Source: Hetaerina americana (taxonomy: Eukaryota; Arthropoda; Insecta; Odonata; Calopterygidae). From it: a DNA stretch of 64,000 nucleotides. The stretch spans positions 2,659,501-2,723,500 of the forward strand of contig JAKTNV010000002.1 in assembly GCA_022747635.1 (NCBI GenBank), read 5' to 3'. The notes under the pieces were generated by a model. It was not told the origin of the DNA. It did not search any database and was given only the letters and a program-made list of their open reading frames with translations. The translations under genes were made by a program, and so were the position numbers. Below, in pieces: positions 23,441 to 34,650 of this stretch; positions within the stretch are counted from its first letter, which is position 1; each line of letters begins with the position of its first letter.

Positions 23441-23700
23441 CACGTTTGAACTTTATCCACATCATCTTCAGCTGAGATATTCACGGTGTGAGGTGTGTAA
23501 GAGGGCCGTAGAAATTCATTATCATATATGAAATTATCCATTATTCCTGACATTTCTGGCGATATAACGTTCATTCACACGAACTATGAATATAATCAGT
23601 AGACATTCGCAGTGATTTTGCCACGGGAACCAGAAATTATTCTTGGTTTTTGGTATTTTAATCGCCCCTGCATGTTGAAATAAGACAATTTGCTCCGTCA
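23441..23700. other. no confident feature
   Basis: The sequence continues upstream of the mariner relic on the minus strand with an open frame to 23574 that I do not recognise. Confidence 0.35.
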
Positions 23701-23836
23701 CATTTTTTATTACTCAATAAAACAATTCTATTAAGTAATAAAAAATATTATTTGCGGAAAAGCGAAGTGTTTTCTTTCATCATGAAGGATTTCCACCATG
23801 TGACGCCCGAAACCGTGTCATTTGTGTCACCCCTGC
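23701..23836. repeat. dispersed repeat, copy 2 (partner near 3.1 kb)
   Basis: It shares AAAACAATTCTA, GGAAAAGCGAAGTGT and CATCATGAAGGATTTCCACC with 3125-3215 in the same order. It also has a 13-bp inverted repeat (ATTTTTTATTACT and complement) near 23704-23748 that copy 1 lacks. Confidence 0.55.
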
Positions 23837-25320
23837 GTGTATTGGCAAGAGTGAGATTTGTGCGAGGAAGATGCGGAGAGATTGACTGGCGTGACTGACT
23901 GGCAGTGCACGAAAACCGTCAGTGAATGCAAAGCAGGCAACGAGTGAGGCAATTACGATCCCTTGCATCTCGCTATTATCGAGTTTGGATTCACGGACGA
24001 AATTTGCAATAGCGAGCGTGGCCCAGGGTCGAGAGAGCACCCGAGGGAGGGCGCGAGCGATAATAACTTCGATGGGCCCTAATGGGCGGTGATCGCGAGA
24101 GGCCCCGACGAGTCTATTGTCTCCGGAGGCCCTGATTAAGTTCCTGCCCATTATAACCTAATGGGCGGGTCTCCCTCGACTCCTTTCCCCAATTACCACG
24201 CTCTTTCTCAACCCTCTTCCACCCACGCCACTCCCGCCACCACACTCACCAACGCGCAGGGCACGTTAGGGCCAGAGGCTTAAAGACCAGCTAGCGGTGG
24301 TCCATGGCAAATTTATTTACCATCAACTTAACCCGAAAGGGCGGCAGGAGTGGGCCGCTGGCACAAGTAAACCAACCCCCCACAAATAGAAGGGTCTTCG
24401 GGGCCGTCGAACAGTCTCGCGCGGGGTTAAACCCTTGGACGTGCTCAAGCACCAAGCGGAGTCGGCGACGATCGCACCAAGGACAGTTCAACGCCCGCTT
24501 AAAAATATAAGAAAACGACTTGCCGCGCACTTCAGTTTTTTTCGGCGTGGCTGGCTCAAACTCGCTCCCAGCTTGTTTGTTTGTTTTTCCCCGCCTGGGC
24601 AACAGCGAATCAAGAACGCATTCTAGATTTACTACTAGAATTATTTTGCGGAACGAAAAAGGTAACGAGGAAAGAGGAATGTTTTGGTTTTCTAAATAGA
24701 ACGTTAGGACCCGGATTTTGCAATTCCGCAACTTGATCAGGCACAAAAGTCGGAAATTACGAGCATACATTGGATACGTACATACACTTAGGAAAGGTAA
24801 CGGAGAAGACGGAGGAAGCCCAGGGGGCCAAGATCATAAAAGGTTAATTAGGAGGACAACTTGGTCGGGGTGAAATAGATGGGCTAAGTAAGTGTTTCAT
24901 CTTAGTGCGTCATAATTCTACAAAATGAAGATTTTGTCGTATCCTCACGACTGATGGCTGTGCAGAGACCTTGCCTGGACCTTAAGAAGAAGACAACTTT
25001 GTGTAGCAATTAACACCATCAATCGAAAACCTACCTCTGTGAGGTAGGCGACCTATATTTATCTCAATTGACATCCCCTAGAAAAGCGCACAGTACGTAA
25101 TTGAAGGAGATGAAGGGAAAAAACATTTATTCTGAATAGGGTTTCGAGATGAATATTTCTGTCAAGGCGACGGCAGCCAGATGAAAACCAGGCGGGAGAG
25201 GGGGAGTCAAGTGCCGACTAACGAGAGGCACGCGCGGTTCACCTTCCCAGTGATCCCGGATGACCTTATTCTCGGACGAAGATAAATTTGCGGGGGCAAA
25301 AGAGGAAGAGATGAAGGCAA
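23837..25320. other. no gene recognised
   Basis: This is neutral to GC-rich DNA. A small perfect hairpin CCTACCTC-TGT-GAGGTAGG lies near 25030-25048. Open frames at 23780-24770 have no motifs. Confidence 0.45.
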
Positions 25321-27150
25321 AAGGGCGATGGAAATCGACTACTTATGAGGAGAGTCGAGACATAGGGGTGCCACTCCGCGCTCGACCTTTGGATGAAAAC
25401 AAAGCGGAATCGGGATGATCCGGGGGGGGGGGCGAGGGGGATCTTCGGGAAGGGGTCGCAGGGGGAGGGGAATCATTAAAGAGGAGAGGATACGGAAGAG
25501 AGGGCCGGGTGGGATTGAGGAGAAAGGCGGCGAGGAGGGGGAATGACGCGTACGAGGAGAAAGGGGAGGAGGGGAAGGGGTTGGTGTGTGTGTGTGTGTG
25601 TGTGCGAGGGCGTAATGAAAGGAGGAAGAGGGGAAGTGGTGAGGCGCGGGGGAGGAGGGATGCAGAAAGCCAAAGGGCTCCGAGGGAGGCGGGAAGTGGG
25701 TGAGGCAAAATGAAGAGAGGAACAGTTCCTGCACCCCCGTCAACAAAACACGCTCGTGTCGCCGCTGCAGTTTAAAGGCGATGCCGAGGGGAGGCGTGCA
25801 ATAACGGGACACGCACTAGAGGTTGAAAAAGGAAAAAGAGATAATCCGAAGCCCAAAAAAACCACCTCGAACGTGGTGAAAAAAAGGAAGGGAGCACCAC
25901 AGAAGAACACGCGTGAACGACGCGCAAAAAATGGACGGGAGAGAGAGAAGATTTCGGAGGGAGGGGAGTGAGGGAGAGGGAGGGAGGGAGGAGGGAGGAT
26001 CAAAGGAGCAGTCTGAGCGAGGAGCGGAAAAAAAGAGAGAATTAGGAGAGAGGGGGGGTGAGGGGGGGCGGTGGCAAAGTTTACTACAGTGCACGGGAAG
26101 GAGGAGGAAGGTTGGGGGGGGAGGGGGTGTTAGTGTGCGTAAAAGGAGGTTGTGGGGGGGGAATAGGGGGTTGTGGGGGAGGGCAGGGGTGCGGAGGAAC
26201 CCTGTTCTCCCGCTCAAAAAGCAGCCCCGTTCGGGGGAAGGGAGAGAGACACCACCCCGACACGCACACACAGCAACAAATACACACACGACACACCCGA
26301 GGGGTTTCACCACGGCATCAGGGAAGGGGCCGAGGGAGGCGAGAGGGGGAGAGGGGGGGGGTAGAGAGGAGGAGCGTATGCACTGAACTGGATATCGATT
26401 CCCGGGTTGCCACGTGACCCCTCCCCTCGCCCTTCCGCCGCGGCATTTCTCCACTCCCTCCCCCGATCCCGGGACACTTCCACCACCACCTTCCACCAAA
26501 AACAACCCCCACCGCACCCACCTCCCCTCTTTCTCTCCCTTTACCCGAAATCTCTCCCCGACCGCGTTGCCATGGGGACCGCTGTGCGACCGGGGGTGCT
26601 GAGAAACGGCAGCTCCCTCCCATCCCTCCCCCCGCTCCTCACCCCTGGTGATGCGCCGGGGTGTGGAACCCTTCGTGGAGGAGGGGAAGAGAGGGGGTAA
26701 TAAAAAGGGAGGACGTGGCGGAGGGTTGCGAGAGAGGGAGAGGAGGCCAACCGGCGGATGAACGGGGGAGTTGGGGGGTGAGTGGAAATACGGGGGGTGC
26801 GTGTGGATATAAATGCAGATATGGGTTTCGAGGTGCGCACAAATAAGGTTACCGCGCACGCTCATTGGGACGGCTGCGCTCCCTTCCCCCCCCTCCCCCA
26901 CACCTTCACGGAAAACCTTAAAAAAAAAAGAATGTGCTCGCGGTCGAGAGTTTCCCGGAATTCCCTCCCCAAGTAACCGAGTTACCACCCTCGCGCGACG
27001 CAAAAAAGTAGGGCGCCGCACCAATTAAAACCAAAACCACCCCCCGCATTCCCTCAAACGCTACATCGGTTCCACCGGCGTTCTTTTCGCGGAGAGTCCG
27101 TCGCAGTCCACACCGCTCGGCCAATCGCCACTCATCCGTCATTCAATCAT
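25321..27150. repeat. purine-rich then pyrimidine-rich low-complexity tract
   Basis: From about 25400 to 26370 the plus strand is overwhelmingly G and A (GGGA, GGAGG and G-runs of up to ten, plus a (GT)n run at about 25583-25606). From about 26400 to 26570 it switches to C and T. Very long open frames on both strands (one of 402 codons) are consequences of this bias. No domain can be found in them. Confidence 0.7.
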
Positions 27151-30100
27151 AATTGATATCCCTGGACCGAATCACCACTGACCATCATCCCTGGCTCATC
27201 AATTCCACGACTCGCGTTCCCCTTTAGAAACAATCGAAATAAAACTTGAACGCGGTTGGAAACTTAAAGTGCAGCCGACCTCGATTACGTAAATACCACG
27301 GGCAATAATAACAAAATCCCACCCTGGTCGTCCTCGTTACGTGCAGTCATATGTTACCCATGCCGCACCTCGGTGCCTTTCCCTTCCCACTCACGCGTTC
27401 TCGCAACTACGTGTATATACTCATCAAGCGATCATAAATAACCACTAAAAGCAACATTCCGTATCAAAATAGCTGTGAATTCCGACTAAATATTTCGATA
27501 ACTCGAATGGGAATCGCTGTCGCCCAGAAATTCGAGGAGTCAGTGAGGGCGGAGGGTCGTACGGTTGGGGGTGGGGATGGGGGTCGATTGAGGGACGTGC
27601 TCGTGCCGTTGGCTCGCTCCTTACACGCCCGTGCACTCTCCAACGATGCGGCATTATTACCGACATACGTTCCTCAGAAAATTAATTTTGAAAAATTTAT
27701 ATCTCAACTTTCTTCCGAGCATTAACCGAGATTTCGTCGTAACAGTGCTCCATATAAATGAGTCGGACTTGTTTACGAGTGTCCAAATGAAAAGAGTTGG
27801 TAATTTTCTACAGACTTAAGTCTGAGGTCTTTTAACATGGGCATCAAACAATTCCACGAAGTGAGACCTGAACGTGTATTTGTTTAAGAGTGTTCACTTC
27901 GCAGTAGTTGCCCCGCCCCTTCGTTCGGTGCGCCGGGCAGTCCATGACGCCGCAATTGAATAGGAAGGAGAAGGGAAGAAGAACAAACCAATGCTCCACT
28001 GCTGCGAGATGTTTCGTCATAGCGAGCCTCGCTTCCGAGTCCCAGGCCTTCGCGGTTGAGGGAATCGACGTCGGCAGCGACCGAGATGGGAAACGTGGGA
28101 TGCTGTGGAATGCACGCATGAGTGCGTCGGAAGAATGACGGCGATCAATTGGTCGGCTCGAGTCCAGTCCTCTTAAAAACGTACACTTGGGAGTTAACTC
28201 TATTAAAGTGCCAGATAGGAAAGGGAAATCAAGAGAGAGAAACCTATTCGGATACGACGAGTCGATCAAATGCATTAAACTGTGTGCATTTGACGCGCTC
28301 GAGGAAGGGCGCTTCAAGTCACGAGGAACGGAACGAAAGAGAAAAAAAATTTAAGAAAAGCAGAAAAGCGTTTTTTATGTTATTTCTTCCGAGATGTAGC
28401 CAGAATTCGTGCGATAGTAAAGGAGAACCCTGAACTCCTGATGATGGAAAAATATAAGGTATGCGGGTTGAATCTATTTTTACAGCTCCATTTCATTCCC
28501 TCGAGATGTGGAGAGAGAAAGAGGGGAGGATTAATTATAGGACTCTGGAAACTTGGACGTGGATCGCTAGACTTTACGGGCCATAATTATGATGATGTTA
28601 TCACTGCTACACTTTACAGATGACTAAAGAACTGCCACGCTGAATGCCTTCCTAATGCTCTTACACCAAATGCACGAAATCAAATCTGAGCATACACGCA
28701 CGCTATCCTCGGGTAAAAGAAAATTCACAGACAGAAACAGAGATTGTTGTCTTCCACCCATATTTGGAAGAAAAACGTCTCGACTCCTACCGGGAATTAA
28801 ATTCAATAAACGTCTGACGAGCCGGACGAGAAACGAATTTAAAGCAAATTAACATTCACACAAATCAAATGAAATATGTGACAATCGGAGCAATGGGGTA
28901 TTATTACTCTCACCAACCGAGCCCCGCAAATAATCCAAGGGACAGGAGAAAGGAGAAGAGAGCGGGCGAGAGACGAGAAGTTGAGGAGGCCACTTGGCAC
29001 TGCAGCTCGCGAAGAGGGGCGGGGAGAGAGAACGGAAGGGAGGCTGTTCGAGAGGAGTCGGGAGGGAGGAGGTCGCCGGAAGATTGGAGGGCGGGAGACT
29101 CCCGGGGAGAGCGATTTGGTGGGAGCGGATATGAGGATGGGGGAAGTATTGAAGAAAAGGTGGGTTGAGGGGGAGAGAAAGAGCGGATCGGGCGAGGATG
29201 GCCCTTCTCCCCTTTGCCTTACGAGGTCGTCCCTTTGGAGTCCTAAATTCCACTCCTCGGGAGCGTCTCGGGGCGAAATGATACACGGCGTCAGCGACAT
29301 GGTTCCCAATGTTGGCGAGGACGGGCGACGGAATCAATTTGCTCGGACCCGATCAAGCGCCCCGATAGCTTCGAGACGTGTACCACGTGGCTCGACATGA
29401 ATCCATAAATATTGGGGGGTGGTTATAAAAGCGACGCGGGGGGCATGTCGAATCCCGACGAGATGGAATCCGTTGACATTTATAAGCGTCCATACGCGGC
29501 GGATTTTCTCCCCTAAAAATTTCCCGAATTTTTTTCCTCCGTCGTCCTTCCCTTCCACGTCCCCGGGGCGAGAAAGGGCAGGGCATGAGGGCGCGGGCCG
29601 CGCTGCAGGTCCGACGGCGAGAGGGAAGCCTGTAAACCGACTCCGGGGGTTGATCTCGATTAAGTAAATCCTCGCTCCGGGGAATTCGTGGGTCTTGCTG
29701 ATGTTCGAGATGGCAGAAAATATCGCACGACTGCTGGCATTCCTTCGAGGTCAAATGAGCAAACGGGAGGCATTTGAAGGAGTAACTCCACGCTGAAGGA
29801 CCTAATCCTTTCTTTCGCGTCAACGAGAAACTCTCTCGTCGATTACCTGGTTACCAATGCAAAGGGTGTTGAGAATGGGATAGCATCGCCATTCTCCCGT
29901 CCACGCACCACTGGCGTTTCTCGCTCATGACGCTCCCCTACGTGTCATACATCTCTCACTTCAATTTTCATATCGCCTCCAATCATCTGTTAAATCCCCT
30001 GCTATTTGATTATTAATTTGACACTCGATTTGTATATTTCCGCGATATGGAGACATATCCTTCAAATACACTTTTATAAAATTTAGCGAAATAAGAGGAT

Positions 30101-32282
30101 TGATCGGAGGGTAAAGGTCATCCTCGTCCAATCCGCTCTCTCCCCCTCAGCCCACATTTTTCTCATTATTACGCCCATCTTACATATTCGCTCCTCCCCC
30201 CTCGACCCGACCCGCCCTTTCCGGGAGTCTCCCCTCCACTGCACCCGCCCTCCTACGCCCCCAATCTTCCGTCAATACTTTTATACAACATCTATTTAAA
30301 CTTCTCCCTCCTCTTCATTAATGGTGAGAAGCTTCCTCAAATGTTCTAATTAAGAAATACAACAATAAAAAGAAGTTCATATACGCATAAGTCGAATTAA
30401 TTCTGCGCAGTGCCGAAGCCAAAGCAAAAACTTCTTGCGGTTTGCTAGATTACTAAGACTGCAATTAACGTAATGACACAAGTTTTAAAAAAATCGACTT
30501 CAAATCATATCCCTTATCTCAAAATCACGTCAGCGGAATTTTAAAATCCATTGTTGAATAACTGAATAGGAAAAGGAAGAGGCAGACGACAGGTAAGTAA
30601 TGGTATAAACGAAAGATCAATACAGATTCGAGTATGGAGCACAGCGCTGCCTGGGCATGAAACTTATATTTGAAGAAAGGAGATGGACGAAGAAAGGAGA
30701 GGATTTTGAGATGTGAGTGCAGAGAATAATTTAAAATTGTTGGGTGGGAGGTGAATTCGTCAGGCAAAAGTCGAAGAAGGTATAAAAAGTGGTGGAGTGG
30801 TGATCGTATTTTTAGAGTAAGGAGGAGGTGGGGGGGGTGGTGGTGTTGAAGGGCGAGATACAGCACGCGGAGGCTGTTTGTTAGGTAAGCGTGGATTTTT
30901 TCAGGCCAAATGAAAGTAGGTAGTGTGTGAGTAGAACTGAAGATAGAAATAATGAACCACAAAGAGACGGTGATACAGGCGGTAACGCGCCTTCCAGGGC
31001 GCGTTCCGGTCCAGGCAGAGTCGCTGGGAAAAATGTGTAGAGGCCAAAGGAGAGTGCTTCGAAGAATTTGAAGTGTTTGTACGTATACGTTCAATAAATC
31101 ACTTCTTTTTTAATAATTACATAACTTTTGGAACGCACCCTGTTGATAAAATACGCAATAGTCGAGAAAGACTGTTGAAAACCTACCATTAATAGCTAGA
31201 GTACTTCCGATGAGGAACACTCATGAAAATAATTTATTAATAAGTCAGAGCGGCATCAGAAATATGACAAAGATGCACATGGCTTTGAAAAAAAAACTTG
31301 TTGTGTATCAGGCATCGATGGGGTGACAAGTTTGAACGAGTTTCCAAATTACAGGTGAGGCACTCAAGATTATGGTAAGCTGGAATTTCACTTAAGCTAC
31401 AAAAATGGATTAACAAAGCGGAGCGCGAATGCATTCCCAGATAAAACAAGGCGGGAGCACACTATCGCATTCGGCAGTTTAAAAATAAGGCAGCAGGACT
31501 CTCTCCCGCGTTGGAACGCACATCCACTCACTGGATGATAAATATACACCGCGAAAGACGCGCATTAGTTTGGTCCATTAATTCCATTTTATTAATCGAA
31601 TTGATAAAAGTTCATGGAGAAAATATTCGCCGATCAAGTAAAATTTCTGTGTTTAGACTTCAGAACTAATAGAAAATTTTCAAGAGCAATGCTACTTTAA
31701 TTTAACTGCCATTTTCGCAGACTAAGATAAATCTACAAACTTCTTGGATTAGTCCAAATTCATTCAAAAATGTTCTCCCCATTTCCGCAGTTACGTATAC
31801 TTTGCGAAAAATATATTCAAATAAAACAGCGTGAATCCAATTGCAAAACTAAGAAAAATCATTTCATATATTAGAAATTGAAAGTTGAAAATACTTTCCC
31901 AAGAACATGGAAGAAAATCATAACGAATTAATTTCCTCAATAAGAGCGGTTTTACAACAACAAATGAATAATAACAATTTAGAAATCCGATTCCATAAGT
32001 TTTTCAAAATTTTAAAAATAACGTTTTATAAAAATAACCCGCTATTCTGTCATGTCATTGAAATTTTACGGCAACTAAATAAAGATGATTTAATTAGTTT
32101 AGACTAAAATATTTATCAAATGTAATTGCAAGTAAAAGTTAAATTAATAAACGTAAAGGCAATAAAAAACGGAATGTTATACGAAACAAACTTTGGAATT
32201 CAACGTTAGTGGTTATGGTGCTGTAGGAATTAATAAATGTAAGGTTTAAATTTCTAAACTGTACATACACCAAGAGGATAAC
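27151..32282. other. no gene recognised; GC-rich patch 28.9-29.7 kb
   Basis: Overlapping open frames at 28839-29823 are purine/pyrimidine-biased. A 189-codon minus-strand frame at 30525-31094 is hydrophobic low-complexity and lacks a domain. From 31100 to 32280 the DNA is AT-rich and featureless to my reading. Confidence 0.4.
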
Positions 32283-32295
32283 TATCTATCTAATA

Positions 32296-32458
32296 ATCTG
32301 GTATTTTCCCGGCGAATAATGTTTTCCAAGATTATTCGGGTTTCCCACCGGGTCCACGTTCGTAGGTTTGCCGACGTTTCGATGGACGACTCGGCCACCG
32401 AAACGTCGGCAAACCTACGAACGTGGACCCGGTGGGAGACCCGAATAATCTTGGAAAA
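32296..32458. mobile_element. foldback (palindromic) element with 13-bp direct flanks
   Basis: Two 60-bp arms, 32322-32381 and 32399-32458, are reverse complements at 59 of 60 positions and are separated by a 17-base spacer. The arms include CCGGGTCCACGTTCG and GCCGACGTTTCG. The 13-mer TATCTATCTAATA occurs at 32283-32295 and again at 32459-32471, flanking 163 bp, as expected of a target-site duplication. No coding capacity. Confidence 0.8.
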
Positions 32459-32471
32459 TATCTATCTAATA

Positions 32472-34106
32472 GATTATTAGATATCAATACAAACAACCAA
32501 TGCATTATTTAAATAAAGAAAACGTACAATAATATAAAATGCCTGCTGGACTGATAAATCATTTACCTAGCAGTTGGAGAATTTATCAGTAATATTTTTC
32601 GGCGTGTTTCCCAAACCTGGCATACGTAAAAGTAAACATCTTATAATAAATTCCATACAAAATCATTTCTTGGCCCATTTATTTCCAAGTTTCGCGTCTC
32701 ATAAAGGCATAATATATCAAAGGTACCTCGATAATGTATTACGTGCAGATACATTGACAGTAAGTTCCTTTTATAAGTTTATCATGAAATATGACGTAAT
32801 TCGTTGAGATCGAGCGCTAACTCGAAAATCTGCGACGCAAAATTTGGTATCTTGTGTGTCGAGTATTCCGAATTTTATACGTTTTCGTCTTTTATTAGAA
32901 AGTGAGAATTTTCGACGAAGAACCGTTCGGAGGCACTCCTTGGGAATATCTACGTAAATGAAATGGAAACAGTCGCCGGCTGCCATCATTTTCCTCTTAA
33001 AAGATTCCATATCCCGAACCCCTACCTCAACTCAAGATAGTGTGAGTAGTAACTTCACGACCTCGAGCAAACAATCCCACGCTCAAAAAGAAGGAAACAA
33101 TGAACGCCAAGTCGACGGAAACTGTAATGTTTAACGAGCGAAAAAAAGAAAGCATTTAAGACCATTCGGCCCGAAGAAATAGGAATATTTAGAGAGAGAG
33201 ATTTGATTCCACGATCCGAGAAAATATTTCGCATTATGTGAATGGGTTGAGGTGTAAACGAAACAAAAAAAGACCCAAATGTGAATGAAGAGAGGAGAAA
33301 GGGAGAGGATTTTTTTTTCAACTCGGAAACTGTTGAAAAATAAAAGGGATAACGAGATGCAAAAAAAAACCTTTTCGAATTCCTCAATCGACAAAATAAT
33401 TTTTTTAATAACCCGCCCCACCGCGAGCGAGGTCACGGGAAGGAGTTAAAAGGAAAAAAGGACGAGGCGAATTGAAAAAAAACCAGCGAAGGAGAACTCG
33501 AGAAAATAATCCCTTAATCAACCCCTCTTGTCATTTAAGGCCCACTCCTTAGCACCACCATCCCTCTAGTGTCGCTCCCCCCCCCCCCTCCCGCCAACCA
33601 GAACACCTCTTCGCCCCACTAAAAATACACGAAACGCAGCACATGGCCACTTAGGAGATTAAGACTCATCCCCTCCCTCTCCCCACTTGGCGCAGCCCTC
33701 TCTCAACATCCATCCCTCTTCGCCCCATCCCCTCCGCCACGCACCATTTCAACCGTCGCGCTGTCGTAAGTGTACCGCGGGCCAAAGCGAGGACTTCCAC
33801 GCCTTTCACAGAAGTAATACCCTCTCTCTGCACTTTCAAGTCCTGTCCTCGAGGAGGAAAGCCCTTCCGACGACGTCCCGAGAGCAATCGAAGAGCAGCT
33901 GAAGGCCCCCGACGGTCCCCTTCGTCAGCCCACGGAATGTTTTCGGAGAGTGATTACGATGCGGTTAAATCTCCATTGACGAACTCCTCCAAATTAAGGC
34001 CAGTTACACGATTCCCCGGCACCCATTGGGGTCATCCATGGAACAAAGACCCGCCCTCTCAAGAGCGGACGCCGATCGAAACTCACATTTTCCACATCGG
34101 CATATA
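32472..34106. other. no gene recognised
   Basis: This stretch is AT-rich to 33500, then has a C-run at about 33580 and CT-rich sequence to 33900. Short open frames lack motifs. Confidence 0.45.
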
Positions 34107-34650
34107 CGAGGTGCGTCCGAAAGCTATCCGACCTGCGTTCATATTTCTCCGCATTGGGGCTAATCTTCTTCATGGTCATCCGGGCCGTGGCATTATCCTT
34201 CCAAGTAATCCCCATTCGATTGAACCACACGCACTCAGCGGTGCTTCCACTTCTTAAAGCAGTCCTCGAACGCAGATTTCGGAATGGCCTTCAGCTCGCT
34301 CGTCGCATTACTCGGAATCGTCTCGAACCGCTTTCCTTTGAGCGCCATTTTCAATTTTGGGAACATCCAAAAGTCGCAGAGAGCTATGTCGTGACCGTAT
34401 GGAGGAGACTGGCGAAGCTGTACAATCTCCTGTGTTTCGCCAAAAATTGCTGCGCAAGGTTCGATGAGTGCGCTGGGGCATTATCGCGGTGAAGAGGCCA
34501 GTCACCGCATGATGACCAGAGACGCGGTCGTCTTCTTCTCACGGCATCACGCAATCTTTTTGGAGCTTCAACGCAATATTCTTTGCTGATCGTCTGACCT
34601 CTGAGAGCAAATTCGTAGTGCACGACACCCTCACAATCAAAAGAATAATT
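34107..34650 (-). mobile_element. mariner relic of a third lineage
   Basis: The end next to TA (34105-34106) starts CGAGGTGCGTCCG, a mariner-type terminus. Reading the minus strand from about 34625: VHYEFALRGQTISKEYCVEA, PKRLRDAVRRRRPRLW, HRDNAPAHSSNLAQQFLAKH near 34500-34430, then after frame shifts HDIALCDFWMFPKLKMALKG near 34390-34330, ELKAIPKSAFEDCFKKWKHR and NGDYLEG near 34200. This is the second and third catalytic Asp region plus the C-terminus. A stop follows KWKHR, and the N-terminal half and second terminus are missing. Confidence 0.83.

Noticed and set aside
25030..25048. Possible let-7-like hairpin (GAGGTAG)
   Set aside because: The sequence after GAGGTAG is GCGACC, not TAGGTTG, and the hairpin is only 8 bp.
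25816..27024. 402-codon minus-strand open frame
   Set aside because: It lies in strand-biased low-complexity DNA with equally open frames on the other strand and no domain; composition explains it.
30525..31094. 189-codon hydrophobic minus-strand frame
   Set aside because: The opposite strand is AG-rich and the residues are low-complexity Leu/Ser/His/Pro; no membrane-protein pattern holds up.
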